Assembly (NCBI GenBank): GCA_041746105.1
Contig: JBGTHP010000036.1
Coordinates: 1-64,000 of the forward strand
Length of the DNA stretch: 64,000 nt
From: JBFHRE01 sp041746105
Lineage (GTDB): Bacteria; Actinomycetota; Acidimicrobiia; Spongiisociales; ZC4RG35
Direction: 5' to 3'
Shown: positions 24,857-34,197 of the stretch, piece by piece
Layout of the letters: every line of letters starts with the position of its first letter
How positions within the stretch are numbered: position 1 is the stretch's first letter
Notes under the pieces: generated by a model
The model's input: the letters and a program-made list of their open reading frames with translations, nothing else
Told to the model about the DNA's origin: nothing
Database searches by the model: none
Program-made: the position numbers and the translations under genes

Positions 24857-27800
24857 TCATTTGTGCCAGTCTTGGAGGCTGCGAGGTTCGATCGTGGCGT
24901 CCCCAGACCGGAGGGAACGTGCCACTTGGAGGCCGCCTTGGAGAGTCGTGACACACGGAACGCCTTGCAGGCGGGCCGCATGCCTTATCACCCTTCCGTC
25001 TGACCGGGCGCGCCCGCCTCGGGGCGTGTTGATGACCAACTGAACTCGTCCGGAGTCGATCGCGGTCTTGGTGTCATTGTCGCTCTCGCCCATCTTCTGA
25101 ACGGTCTCGACCGGGACGGCGTGATGCTCGAGGTAGCGGGCGGTACCAGGCGTCGCCATGATTGCGAACCCAAGCATGTGAAACGCTTGTGCCACCGCCA
25201 GACCCATCGGTTTGTCGCGGTCGGCCAGGGTGATGAGGACTGTGCCGGATGTAGGCAGGCGGTGTCCCGCCGCCAGGAGGGCTTTTGCGTACGCAACACC
25301 TGCGTCAGCCCCTATCCCCATGACCTCGCCTGTCGCTCGCATCTCGGGCCCCAACACCGAGTCTTCCTCCGGGAACCGGTCCCAGGGTAAAACCGCTTCT
25401 TTGACGGCCGTGAAGTCTGGTTCGCGATAGTGGTCGGGCAGCATCCCCTCACCTCGGAGCTCGGCCAGGGTTGCGCCAACCATCACCCTGGCGGCGGCCT
25501 TCGCCAACGGGATCCCACTCGCCTTCGAGATGAACGGGATCGTTCTGGAGCCCCGTGGGTTGGCCTCGATGATGTAGACCTCGTCGCCTTTGACCGCGAA
25601 CTGGATGTTGATCAACCCGCGCACTGTCATGGCCCGCGCCAGTTCCTCGGTATGGGCGAGGATCGTCTTTTTGGCCGTGTCCGACAGCGTTGGTGGCGGT
25701 ACCACACAGGCCGAATCTCCAGAATGAACTCCCGCCTCCTCAACGTGTTCCATGATTCCGCCGACCAGCAATTCGTGTCCGTCGAACAGCGCATCAACAT
25801 CTACTTCGACAGCCGACTCCAGGAACCGGTCGATCAAGAGTGGCACCTCTGTGATGTCACGCTCGGCGAGATCGCCGTACAGATCCTCCAGATAGCGGGT
25901 GAGTTCGTCGTACGAATACAAAACTCTCATCATTCGGCCGCCGAGAACGAAGCTGGGTCGGATCACAACCGGGAGGCCGACGCGGTCGACAACCTCTTCT
26001 GCGTCGAGGCGACCGCGCGCGATCCCGTTTGGGGGTTGTTTGATGCCCAATTCCCGGCACAGGTCCGAGAATTGTTCGCGGTCTTCTGCCATTGCGATCG
26101 ACGCCGGCGATGTGCCCGCAATCGGGACTCCGGCATCGGCCAGGGCTTGCGCCAGATTGAGCGGTGTCTGACCTCCCAACTGGACGATCACGGCCTCGGG
26201 TCTCTCGGCGGCGACCACTCCCAACACATCCTCGACCGTCAAAGGCTCCATGTAGAGACGATCCGATGTGTCGTAGTCGGTTGACACCGTCTCCGGATTG
26301 CAGTTGACCATAACCGTCTCGTATCCGGCCGCACGCAGAGCAAAGGAAGCGTGGACACAGCAATAGTCGAACTCGATCCCCTGACCGATCCGGTTTGGAC
26401 CCGAACCGAGGACAACAATTCGTGGTTTGGTGGCGGGCGGTACCTCGTCTTCTTCCTCGAAGGTGCCGTAGAGATAGGGGGTGCTCGACTCGAATTCGGC
26501 GGCGCAGGTGTCGACGGTTTTGTATGTCGTCTTGATTCCGGCGCCAAGCCTCATTGCCCTCACCTCGGCCTCGCCTCTCCCCCACAGGTGGGCAAGCTGA
26601 CGATCTGAGAATCCAGTCCTTTTTCCCGCCTTGATACCGGCCGGCGACATTTCCCCTGCCTCGAGTTCGATACGGGTTTCAACTATCTCGGCGATCTGGT
26701 CGACAAACCAAGGGTCGTAGCCAGAGAGCGACGAGATCCGATCTTGGGGAAACCCCCTTCGCAGGCCTTCCGCCACCGCGAAGATTCGCGACGGTGTCGG
26801 CACCGTGATCTCCTCCCACAAGGTGTCGTCGTCTGAGTTCATCAGAGTCGCTTCACCGGTGTCCGCGGCAAGCCCTGCTCGTCCCTGTTCCATCGAGCGG
26901 AGCGCCTTCTGAAGGGCTTCAGGGAACGAACGACCGATCGCCATTGCCTCGCCCACACTGCGCATCGATGTCCCGAGGCGGGTGGATGCCGCCGGGAACT
27001 TGGCGAAGTCGAACCGAGGGATCTTCACCACGACGTAATCGAGCGCAGGCTCAAAGCTTGCCGGCGTAGCTCCGGTGATGTCGTTGGCGATCTCATCGAG
27101 AGTGAAACCGACTGCCAGTAACGCGGCGATCTTTGCGATCGGAAACCCGGTGGCTTTCGAGGCGAGTGCCGACGAGCGAGAGACTCGGGGGTTCATCTCG
27201 ATGACCAGTCGGCGTCCTGTCGCCGGGTCGACTGCGAACTGAACGTTGGAGCCGCCGGTGGCCACCCCGACGATCCGGAGCACAGCGATGGCGTCATCGC
27301 GCATGTCCTGATACTCCCGGTCGGACAGCGTCTGGATCGGGGCCACGGTGATGGAGTCACCGGTGTGGACTCCCATTGGGTCGAGGTTCTCGATCGAGCA
27401 GACGATGACGGCGTTGTCATTGGCGTCCCGCATCACCTCGAGCTCGTACTCTTTCCACCCGTACACAGACTCTTCGACCAAAATTTCACCGACAGGCGAA
27501 AACGAGAGGCCGTAGCGAGCCTTCTCGACGAAATCTTGGGCATCCTCGGCGATTCCGGTTCCACCTCCGCCAAGAATGAACGATGGTCTGATCATCACCG
27601 GGTAGCCGATCTCTTCTGCGATCCGAACTGCCTCTGTCATGTTGCGGGCATACCCGGCGCGCGGGACCTCGAGACCTGCCCCCTCCATCGCTTCTTTGAA
27701 CTTGCCTCGATCCTCGGCCTTGTCGATTGCCTCCAATCCGGCGCCAATCAACTCGGTTTGGTACTTCTCGAACACGTTGCGGCGCGCAAGTTGAGCAGTG

Positions 27801-28093
27801 ATGTTGAGTGCGGTCTGCCCACCCAAGGTTGGCAAGAGCGCGTCGGGCCTTTCTTTTGCGATGATTCGTTCGACGACTTCTGGCGTGATCGGCTCGATAT
27901 ACGTCGCATCCGCGAATTCGGGATCGGTCATGATCGTGGCCGGGTTCGAGTTGATCAGGATGACCCTGTATCCGTGGCTGCGCAGAACCTTCGCCGCCTG
28001 CGTGCCGGAGTAGTCGAACTCGCAGCCCTGGCCGATGACGATCGGACCGGAGCCGATCAGGAGAATGGACGAAATGTCGGTGCGTTTTGGCAT
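24857..28093 (-). CDS. carB: carbamoyl-phosphate synthase, large subunit
   Basis: CarB, 1078 residues, joins bicarbonate, ammonia and two ATP to carbamoyl phosphate. Both ATP-grasp halves are intact (PSFILGGGGTGIA in the first, PSFVLGGRMMRV in the second, each ending in an EANPRGSR/EMNPRVSRSSALASKATG segment), with the C-terminal allosteric MGS domain (GTVLITLADRDK, INTPRGG). It shares one base with the carA stop (TGATG). It supplies both pyrimidine and arginine synthesis. Confidence 0.97.
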   Translation of the reverse strand: MPKRTDISSILLIGSGPIVIGQGCEFDYSGTQAAKVLRSHGYRVILINSNPATIMTDPEFADATYIEPITPEVVERIIAKERPDALLPTLGGQTALNITAQLARRNVFEKYQTELIGAGLEAIDKAEDRGKFKEAMEGAGLEVPRAGYARNMTEAVRIAEEIGYPVMIRPSFILGGGGTGIAEDAQDFVEKARYGLSFSPVGEILVEESVYGWKEYELEVMRDANDNAVIVCSIENLDPMGVHTGDSITVAPIQTLSDREYQDMRDDAIAVLRIVGVATGGSNVQFAVDPATGRRLVIEMNPRVSRSSALASKATGFPIAKIAALLAVGFTLDEIANDITGATPASFEPALDYVVVKIPRFDFAKFPAASTRLGTSMRSVGEAMAIGRSFPEALQKALRSMEQGRAGLAADTGEATLMNSDDDTLWEEITVPTPSRIFAVAEGLRRGFPQDRISSLSGYDPWFVDQIAEIVETRIELEAGEMSPAGIKAGKRTGFSDRQLAHLWGRGEAEVRAMRLGAGIKTTYKTVDTCAAEFESSTPYLYGTFEEEDEVPPATKPRIVVLGSGPNRIGQGIEFDYCCVHASFALRAAGYETVMVNCNPETVSTDYDTSDRLYMEPLTVEDVLGVVAAERPEAVIVQLGGQTPLNLAQALADAGVPIAGTSPASIAMAEDREQFSDLCRELGIKQPPNGIARGRLDAEEVVDRVGLPVVIRPSFVLGGRMMRVLYSYDELTRYLEDLYGDLAERDITEVPLLIDRFLESAVEVDVDALFDGHELLVGGIMEHVEEAGVHSGDSACVVPPPTLSDTAKKTILAHTEELARAMTVRGLINIQFAVKGDEVYIIEANPRGSRTIPFISKASGIPLAKAAARVMVGATLAELRGEGMLPDHYREPDFTAVKEAVLPWDRFPEEDSVLGPEMRATGEVMGIGADAGVAYAKALLAAGHRLPTSGTVLITLADRDKPMGLAVAQAFHMLGFAIMATPGTARYLEHHAVPVETVQKMGESDNDTKTAIDSGRVQLVINTPRGGRARSDGRVIRHAARLQGVPCVTTLQGGLQVARSLRSGDATIEPRSLQDWHK

Positions 28094-29256
28094 CAGGAAC
28101 GCCCCTCGAGACCGATGAGCGTCAAGAAGTCATCGAAGAGGTGCTGGGCGTCTCGGGGTCCTGGCGCCGCCTCCGGATGGAACTGGACCCCGAATGCCGG
28201 AACGTCCAGACAGCGGAGACCTTCGAGAGTGCCGTCGTTGAGGTTCTGGTGAGTCGGTTCGACGACACCAAAAGTCGAATGGACCAGGGACGGCAGCAGT
28301 TCTGGTCCAACCAGGCCGGAACGCTCGGGGGGATTGTCGTCGCTCAGGCTCCACAGGTCGACCGCAAACCCGTGGTTTTGGGCGGTGATTTCGACCCTAC
28401 CGGAATCGAGGCGGATCACGGGATGGTTGCCGCCGTGGTGGCCGAAAGGCAGCTTGTAGGTGCGTGCCCCGAGGGCCAATCCCAGCACTTGATGGCCGAG
28501 GCAGATCCCGAAAACGGGCAACTCCCCCAGCAGCGAACGCACGGTGGCAATCGTTGCGCCAAGAGGTTCGGGGTCGCCGGGCCCGTTTGAGAGAAATACA
28601 CCGGCCGGTGCCATCGCCCTGATGGTTTCTGCGGTGGTGTCGACGGGCACCACCACGGTCTCGAGCCCACGGTTGACCAGGTGGGTGATGATGTCTCGTT
28701 TGATCCCCAGATCCATCGCTACGACTGTGGCGAGCCGCTCACCCCGGGCGGGCACCGTGTAAGGCTCGCGCGTCGACACCTCACTTGCGAGGTCACGTCC
28801 CTCCATTCTGGGCGCATCGGCCAGCGCCGCAGTCAGTTCCGACTCGGTGACGCCGGCGCCCATTGCGATCGGCTGCGCCCCATGGTCGCGGATGTGGCGT
28901 GTGAGCCGGCGAGTATCGACATCGCTGACGGCGACGATTCCGTGCTGGTGGAGGTACGCGGCCAGGGTTCCATCGGCCCGCCAATTCGAATGGCGTCGCG
29001 ACAGGGTCCTCATTACCAGCCCACCGGCGTGCGCAACCGACGCTTGTGCGTCCTCGGGGTTGACGCCATAGTTCCCGAGATGGGAGGTGGTCATCACCAC
29101 CACCTGGCCTGCGTACGAAGGGTCGGTCAGGATCTCCTGATAACCGGTCATCGAAGTGTTGAAGACCGCCTCCCCTGTGGCGATTCCGTCTGCGCCGACG
29201 GCTGTGCCGGTGAAGCGGGCTCCGTCCGCCGTGATCAGAATTGCTTCGTTGGTCAT
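28093..29256 (-). CDS. carA: carbamoyl-phosphate synthase, small subunit
   Basis: CarA releases ammonia from glutamine for CarB. The N-terminal domain has FNTSMTGYQEILTDPSYAGQ; the class I glutaminase domain has Cys252 in FGICLGHQ and the His360/Glu362 pair in FHPEAAPGP. Length 387 is normal. ATGA overlap with the pyrC stop and TGATG overlap with carB show tight coupling. Confidence 0.96.
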   Translation of the reverse strand: MTNEAILITADGARFTGTAVGADGIATGEAVFNTSMTGYQEILTDPSYAGQVVVMTTSHLGNYGVNPEDAQASVAHAGGLVMRTLSRRHSNWRADGTLAAYLHQHGIVAVSDVDTRRLTRHIRDHGAQPIAMGAGVTESELTAALADAPRMEGRDLASEVSTREPYTVPARGERLATVVAMDLGIKRDIITHLVNRGLETVVVPVDTTAETIRAMAPAGVFLSNGPGDPEPLGATIATVRSLLGELPVFGICLGHQVLGLALGARTYKLPFGHHGGNHPVIRLDSGRVEITAQNHGFAVDLWSLSDDNPPERSGLVGPELLPSLVHSTFGVVEPTHQNLNDGTLEGLRCLDVPAFGVQFHPEAAPGPRDAQHLFDDFLTLIGLEGRS

Positions 29257-30521
29257 GTTCTGGCCAATTGATGCACGAGTTGGCCCTCGTGGATTGTTGC
29301 GAGGGTTCTGCCAGACATGTTCGTTCCCTTCCAGGGGCTATTGGTGGATCTCGATTGGAAGGTGTCGGCCACCCACGAGGCCGTGGGATCGATCACCACC
29401 AGGTTGGCCGGCGTGCCCTCACCAACTGCTCTGCCCTGGCGTTCCAGGCCGGCGATCCGCGCGGGGCGGACCGACATCCGATCAAATAGTATTTCCGGGG
29501 TGGGATCAACCGCCGCCAGGACTGCGCCGACCGCCGTCTCCAAGCCGATCACTCCCCGCGGCGCCTCCTCGAACGGAACTTCACACTCGGCGGAGGCGTG
29601 AGGCGCGTGATCGGTGGCGACCGCGTCGATCGTTCCGTCGAGCAAACCGCGACGAAGCGCAGCAATGTCGTCCTGTGTGCGCAACGGTGGATACATCTTG
29701 AAGTCGGGGTCCATCGTGGCCACGATCTCATGGTCGAACGTGATCGTATGGGGTGCAACCTCGGCCGTCACCGGCAGCCCTTCTGCTTTCGCCATCCGGA
29801 TCAGTTCGAGAGTGCCGGCGCTGGAAACGTGTTGAACGTGATACCGGCATCCGGTGAGCCTGACCAGCGCAAGATCACGGGCCACCACGACTTCTTCTGC
29901 CGCCGAGGGGAGGCCTCGCATCCCGAGTCGAGCCGAAACCGAACCTTCGTGCATGTGACCACCCCGCGCCAGTCCAGGGTCCTCGGCATGTTGTGCGATT
30001 AGGCCCCCCCGTCCTGCCAGGTATTCCATCGCGTTGCGGAGCAGGCCGCCGTCCGCGACCGTGTCGCCGTCGTCGGTGAACAACCGTGCGCCTGCCTCCC
30101 ACAGATCGTCGAGGTGTGACAGGTGTAAACCGGCGCGGCCCATCGAGATCGTTCCAGACGGAACGACGGTGCAGAGGCCCGCCTGGCGGCCGCGGTCGGC
30201 AACAAAACGTGCGAGGTGCCCGGAATCTATCGCTGGGTCGGTGTTGGGCATGGCCACAATGGCGGTGAAACCTCCTGCAACCGCCGACCTTGACCCCGTC
30301 TCGATGGTTTCTTTCCATTCTTGGCCCGGTTCCCGTAGGTGGACGTGCAGATCGACGAGACCAGGACCGACCCAACCGCCGCGGGCATCTATCTCGAAAG
30401 CTCCCTCGTCGCTCGGCGGGGGGTCACCAACCGAAACCACGGTGGAACCCTCGATCACCACGTCGCCTTGAATCATGCCGTGGTCGGTGAAGACCAGGCC
30501 GTTGCGAATCACCATTGTCAT
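29253..30521 (-). CDS. pyrC: dihydroorotase
   Basis: The product is 422 residues, long (type I) dihydroorotase of the amidohydrolase superfamily. DLHVHLREPG supplies zinc ligands His59 and His61, and later the VATDHAPH motif carries the catalytic Asp. It cyclises carbamoyl-aspartate to dihydroorotate. It starts inside the pyrB stop (ATGA) and is followed with the same overlap by carA. This enzyme type often forms a complex with PyrB. Confidence 0.95.
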   Translation of the reverse strand: MTMVIRNGLVFTDHGMIQGDVVIEGSTVVSVGDPPPSDEGAFEIDARGGWVGPGLVDLHVHLREPGQEWKETIETGSRSAVAGGFTAIVAMPNTDPAIDSGHLARFVADRGRQAGLCTVVPSGTISMGRAGLHLSHLDDLWEAGARLFTDDGDTVADGGLLRNAMEYLAGRGGLIAQHAEDPGLARGGHMHEGSVSARLGMRGLPSAAEEVVVARDLALVRLTGCRYHVQHVSSAGTLELIRMAKAEGLPVTAEVAPHTITFDHEIVATMDPDFKMYPPLRTQDDIAALRRGLLDGTIDAVATDHAPHASAECEVPFEEAPRGVIGLETAVGAVLAAVDPTPEILFDRMSVRPARIAGLERQGRAVGEGTPANLVVIDPTASWVADTFQSRSTNSPWKGTNMSGRTLATIHEGQLVHQLART

Positions 30522-31441
30522 GGCTTGCTCCCGGCCAGACCGGTTCCGAGCCTGAAAAGTACCGCCATCCGCACCGCGATCCCGGCCCTGACCTGGTCGA
30601 GCACAAGCGAGCGACCGTCGTCGGCGACGTCGGGTGCGATCTCAACTCCACGGTTCATCGGGCCAGGATGCATCACCACGGCCTCCGGATGGAGTCTGGC
30701 GAATCGGTTCCTCGTGAGCCCGTACCGACGTACGTACTCCGGCAGGCTTGGAAAGACGGTCGCTCCGCCTCGCTCCATCTGGATTCGAAGGAGATAGACC
30801 ACGTCGAGGTCACCCAACACCTCATCGAGGTCATGAGTGACCCGGCACGGCCAGCCGGAATGGTCGAGCGGTAGCAAGGTTGGAGGAGCGATCAGTGTCA
30901 CGCTCGCGCCCAGGGTGCTCAGGCAGTAGATGTTCGATCTGGCGACCCGCGAGTGACGGATGTCTCCCACGATTCCCACCCGCAACCCGTCGAGTTTGCC
31001 GAAGCGTTGTTGGAGGGTGAGTGCGTCGAGGAGCGCCTGGGTCGGGTGCTGGTGTGCGCCGTCACCGGCGTTGACCACAGGACAGTCAACCCATTGGGCC
31101 ACTCGCCAGGGTGCGCCCACCGCCGAGTGCCGAACAACCATGATGTCCGCACCCATGGCCTGGATGGTCAGAGCGGTGTCCTTGAGTGACTCCCCCTTGG
31201 TCAGAGAAGACGTCGATGGCGAAAAACTCATCACATCGGCGGACAAGGCTTTGGCAGCCCTCTCGAATGAGAGCCTGGTTCGGGTTGAAGGCTCAAAAAA
31301 CAAGGTGGCGACGGTCAGGCCCCGAAGCGGTGGCACTTTGGGAATGTCGCGATCCAGCACTTCGTCGAAGCCCTGCGCCAAATCGAGGATTGATTCGATC
31401 TCGACACGCTCCAAGAACTCTGTTGTCAAAAGGTGTTGCAT
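30518..31441 (-). CDS. pyrB: aspartate carbamoyltransferase, catalytic subunit
   Basis: The 307-residue PyrB has the carbamoyl-phosphate loop FEPSTRTRLSFE, the HPTQALLDA motif and a C-terminal HPGPMNRGVE. There is no pyrI regulatory subunit beside it, as usual outside enterobacteria, and the presence of pyrR and pyrC in the operon fits the actinobacterial pattern. It begins one base after the pyrR stop. Confidence 0.96.
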   Translation of the reverse strand: MQHLLTTEFLERVEIESILDLAQGFDEVLDRDIPKVPPLRGLTVATLFFEPSTRTRLSFERAAKALSADVMSFSPSTSSLTKGESLKDTALTIQAMGADIMVVRHSAVGAPWRVAQWVDCPVVNAGDGAHQHPTQALLDALTLQQRFGKLDGLRVGIVGDIRHSRVARSNIYCLSTLGASVTLIAPPTLLPLDHSGWPCRVTHDLDEVLGDLDVVYLLRIQMERGGATVFPSLPEYVRRYGLTRNRFARLHPEAVVMHPGPMNRGVEIAPDVADDGRSLVLDQVRAGIAVRMAVLFRLGTGLAGSKP

Positions 31442-31442
31442 G

Positions 31443-32009
31443 TCATCTACTCCGGCTCAGCCACACGCCCGCCTCGCCGTCGATATCGGGCAAGCGGACC
31501 GACACCCGATCCTCGTGGCCGGTGGGAAGGTTTTTTCCGACAAAGTCGGGCCTGATCGGTAGTTGGCGATGCCCACGATCGACGATCACCGCCAATTCCA
31601 CCTTGGCGGGCCTTCCCAGGGAAGTCAGAGCATCGAGAGCGGCGCGCACGGTGCGGCCGGTGTAGAGAACGTCGTCGACCAGAACCACGGTCTGGTCCGT
31701 CAGATCCACAGGAATGAGGGTGCGAGAAAGTCTCGTTGTCGGTCGTCTTCCCAGATCGTCTCGGTACATCCCGATGTCCAACTCTCCGACCGGGATCTTT
31801 GTCTCTTCGATCAGATCGATCGCCTCGGCCAGTTCGATCGCCAGCGGAACTCCCCGAGAGTGGATACCAACCAGAACGACGTCGCTGGCGCCATGGTGGC
31901 GCTCGAGTATTTCATGGGCGATGCGCCGGATTGCCCGGCGCAGATCATCGGCTGACAGCACCTGGGTCGGCTCGGCGACGTCCGGTTCGGAGGTGGAGTC
32001 GCCGGTCAT
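31443..32009 (-). CDS. pyrR: pyr operon regulator and uracil phosphoribosyltransferase PyrR
   Basis: PyrR binds pyr leader RNA when UMP is high, and has uracil phosphoribosyltransferase activity. The 188-residue protein has the PRPP loop VVLVDDVLYTGRT and the family ends VELAVIVDRGHRQLPI. Its ATG is not preceded by a ribosome binding site but overlaps, by ATGA, the stop of a 32-codon leader ORF. Together with the PyrR-binding stem-loop upstream this points to autoregulation at the level of translation, as shown for Mycobacterium smegmatis. Confidence 0.95.
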   Translation of the reverse strand: MTGDSTSEPDVAEPTQVLSADDLRRAIRRIAHEILERHHGASDVVLVGIHSRGVPLAIELAEAIDLIEETKIPVGELDIGMYRDDLGRRPTTRLSRTLIPVDLTDQTVVLVDDVLYTGRTVRAALDALTSLGRPAKVELAVIVDRGHRQLPIRPDFVGKNLPTGHEDRVSVRLPDIDGEAGVWLSRSR

Positions 32010-32104
32010 CGGTCGAGTGACCGGGGAAGCGTGCCGGGTGTGGCTCCTGGTCTCGTACCGGTGGATGCCGGGCGAGATGCATCAAAGCCAGTGTGGCTGA
32101 TCAT
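32006..32104 (-). CDS. 32-codon leader ORF of the pyr operon
   Basis: ATG 32104 opens a 32-codon frame (MISHTGFDAS.., rich in Pro, Thr, Ser and Arg) that stops at 32006-32008 overlapping the pyrR start. It has a good Shine-Dalgarno sequence, AAAGGAG, at 32109-32115. The peptide itself has no recognisable fold; its likely job is to let ribosomes reach pyrR by termination-reinitiation, so that masking this one site shuts the operon. The alternative is that it is a chance frame, but the ATGA overlap and placement argue against that. Confidence 0.65.
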   Translation of the reverse strand: MISHTGFDASRPASTGTRPGATPGTLPRSLDR

Positions 32105-32108
32105 CGGA

Positions 32109-32142
32109 CTCCTTTCCGGCCTCACGGGACCGGGCTTAAAGG
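32109..32142 (-). promoter_or_regulatory. PyrR-binding RNA stem-loop masking a ribosome binding site
   Basis: In the leader RNA a lower stem CCUUU (32138-32142) pairs with AAAGG (32111-32115), an AAGC bulge follows, and an upper stem CCGG-U-CC/GG-CCGG with a single bulged U closes the loop CGUGA. The apical part fits the PyrR consensus ARUCCNGNGAGGYU apart from two positions (G for A at the first, C for U at the last). The lower stem includes the Shine-Dalgarno bases of the leader ORF, so PyrR binding would block ribosome entry. The structure is read by eye. Confidence 0.75.
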
Positions 32143-32155
32143 TTGAATTGGGGCG

Positions 32156-32161
32156 AGGCTA
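32156..32161 (-). promoter_or_regulatory. -10 box of the pyr operon promoter
   Basis: TAGCCT lies between the nusB stop and the PyrR element. A start about seven bases downstream (near 32149) would give a leader of some 45 bases containing the whole stem-loop. No good -35 hexamer is visible. Confidence 0.5.
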
Positions 32162-32183
32162 CCACGGCCGAACCCGAACTATG

Positions 32184-32555
32184 TCAGTTCGGTCGTTCAG
32201 ACGCCGCCAGTGTGGCGAGTACGCCGTTGACGAAAGATCCGCTCTTCTCCGTCGAGAACTCGCGCGCCAGCCGAACTGCCTCGGCAAGCACCACCCCAGT
32301 TGGAGTCGATTTTTCGTGTCGAAGTTCGTAAAGACCGAGTCTGAGTATGGCGCGGTCGATGACTGGCATACGGTCAACCGGCCATCCTTCAGAGGCGGAG
32401 TTGAGGGTCGGGTCGAGTGAGCCGGCGTGTTCGAGAACACCTTCCGTCAACCGCCGCGCCTTGCCGGTGAGGTCGGAGTCTGGCGCCAACCGCTCGAGGC
32501 CGAGGCGATCCACCTCGTACAACGCCTTGATCACATCGTCTCGCGGCTCGGTCAC
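32184..32555 (-). CDS. nusB: transcription antitermination factor NusB
   Basis: NusB, here 123 residues, joins NusE/S10 in rRNA antitermination complexes. The family end is clear: RMPVIDRAILRLGLYEL followed by TPTGVVLAEAVRLAREFSTEKSGSFVNGVLA. The N-terminus is shorter than in E. coli by about 15 residues. It starts by ATGA overlap with the efp stop; efp-nusB adjacency is standard. Confidence 0.93.
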   Translation of the reverse strand: MTEPRDDVIKALYEVDRLGLERLAPDSDLTGKARRLTEGVLEHAGSLDPTLNSASEGWPVDRMPVIDRAILRLGLYELRHEKSTPTGVVLAEAVRLAREFSTEKSGSFVNGVLATLAASERPN

Positions 32556-33109
32556 TCGCGAGTGAGGTAGGAGCCGGTGCGGGTGTCGATCTTGATCCGC
32601 TCTCCTTGCTCGATGAAGAGGGGCACCTGCACGGTGAGACCGGTTTCCACCGTCACCGACTTGGTTGCCCCCGAAACCGTGTTTCCCCTGACTCCGGGTT
32701 CGGCGTAGGTGACGCCGACAACGACTGACGCCGGGAGGTCCACTCCTATCGGGTTGCCCTTGTAGCGAGAAACGACGATGGTGAGGCCGTCGGTCAGGTA
32801 ATCGGCGGCGTCACCGACGTCGTCTGACGACATCATGATCTGGGTGTAGTCGTCAAGATTCATGAAATGGAATCCCATCTCGTCGCGATACAGAAACTGA
32901 TAGTCGCTTCTGTCGATGACGGCCTGGGTTACGTCCTCGTCGGCTCGAAAAGTCCTGTCGATCACCTGACCGGTCTCGGCGTTTTTGAGCTTCATGCGGA
33001 CAAAGGCCTTACCCTTGCCTGGTTTGACGTGCTCGTATTTGACTATCGAAAGAATCGATCCATCGATGTCGAGGGCCATTCCGGGCCTGACGTCATTGGT
33101 TGAAACCAT
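32552..33109 (-). CDS. efp: translation elongation factor P
   Basis: EF-P relieves ribosome stalling at proline runs. The 185-residue protein has the three-domain form with the loop KPGKGKAF; Lys32 is at the tip where other bacteria place the modified lysine, and the following residues match the actinobacterial unmodified-lysine type. A GGAG seven bases before the ATG provides a ribosome binding site. It forms a transcription unit with nusB. Confidence 0.95.
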   Translation of the reverse strand: MVSTNDVRPGMALDIDGSILSIVKYEHVKPGKGKAFVRMKLKNAETGQVIDRTFRADEDVTQAVIDRSDYQFLYRDEMGFHFMNLDDYTQIMMSSDDVGDAADYLTDGLTIVVSRYKGNPIGVDLPASVVVGVTYAEPGVRGNTVSGATKSVTVETGLTVQVPLFIEQGERIKIDTRTGSYLTRE

Positions 33110-33136
33110 TGGAGGACTCCGAGGGGTGAGAGGGCA

Positions 33137-33142
33137 ATCGTA
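33137..33142 (-). promoter_or_regulatory. candidate -10 box upstream of efp
   Basis: TACGAT in the 68-bp aroB-efp gap would give a leader of roughly 20 bases that includes the GGAG of efp. Spacing is plausible, but no -35 element is obvious. Confidence 0.35.
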
Positions 33143-33177
33143 GCCTGTCCGACCAACAGCTCGGCCGCGGGCAGTGG

Positions 33178-34197
33178 TCAGTGAACGCCGACCGATCTCA
33201 GGCCGTTTCGTAGCTCGGCCTCGGTGACTTGCACGATTTCGGGCTCCCCATAACGACGAAGCAAGACCATTCGCACCCCGTCCGACGTCTTCTTTTTGTC
33301 ACGAGCAACAAGGTGAAGGCACTCGGCCAGGTCGAGATTGCGGACCGAGATGGGTAGACCCGTCGACTCCAGCAGACCCACGAGATCGTCACGATCGAAT
33401 CCGTGCCGCTCTGCGGACACGGCGGCGGCGGCGGCCATCCCTACCGACACCGCCAATCCATGTGGCATCGGAGCCAGGATCTCGATCGCGTGGCCCAGCG
33501 TATGCCCGAAATTGAGTACCGCCCGTCTTCCGTCTTCGCGAAAATCACCGGCTACGACCGCCGCTTTGACCGCGATCGCCCGTGGGACAACCGTTTCGAG
33601 AGACGCTGCTTCTCCCTTGCGTCTGTATTCGTCGACGATCTCGCTATCGGCGATGAATCCGGCCTTGATGATTTCGGCGCTGCCTTCGAGGCGCAGCACG
33701 GAGGGGAGGCGCTCGAGGATCTCCAGATCCACCACCACCCTGGTTGGGTGCCAGAAGGCGCCGACAAGGTTCTTTCCGGACCGATTGATTCCGGTTTTGC
33801 CACCGACGGCTGCATCGACGGCCCCGAGCAGGGTGGTGGGGACCAGAACACACTCGACACCACGGAGCCAGGTGGCCGCAACAAAACCCGCCACGTCGGT
33901 TGCTGCGCCCCCACCAACACCAACGATGGTGTCATGGCGCCCGAGATTCATATCGACGAGCTGGTCGTAGATGGTGCCGACCACCGAAAGCTCCTTCGCG
34001 GATTCCCGGTCGGGTACTTCAATCACTCTTGCCGAGCCGATGCGAGCCGCGACTTCGTTGGCGATGAGACGGGCCGGCCCTGGCTGCGTGACCACAACGC
34101 TCTGGCGTCGGGTGGATCGAACCGGCAAGAGGTCGGGGGGAAAGCCTCGACCGACAATCACGGTGGATTCTGCTCCGATCGGGATGGTTGTCACCAT
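33178..34197 (-). CDS. aroB: 3-dehydroquinate synthase
   Basis: AroB (339 residues) converts DAHP to 3-dehydroquinate, the second shikimate-pathway step. NAD-binding VGVGGGAATDVAGF, PTTLLGAVDAAVGGKTGIN and the zinc ligands in NFGHTLGHAIE and the Glu of EGSAEIIKAG are present. It overlaps aroK by seven bases and is the last gene of the aroC-aroK-aroB set. aroD/aroQ is not seen nearby. Confidence 0.95.
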   Translation of the reverse strand: MVTTIPIGAESTVIVGRGFPPDLLPVRSTRRQSVVVTQPGPARLIANEVAARIGSARVIEVPDRESAKELSVVGTIYDQLVDMNLGRHDTIVGVGGGAATDVAGFVAATWLRGVECVLVPTTLLGAVDAAVGGKTGINRSGKNLVGAFWHPTRVVVDLEILERLPSVLRLEGSAEIIKAGFIADSEIVDEYRRKGEAASLETVVPRAIAVKAAVVAGDFREDGRRAVLNFGHTLGHAIEILAPMPHGLAVSVGMAAAAAVSAERHGFDRDDLVGLLESTGLPISVRNLDLAECLHLVARDKKKTSDGVRMVLLRRYGEPEIVQVTEAELRNGLRSVGVH

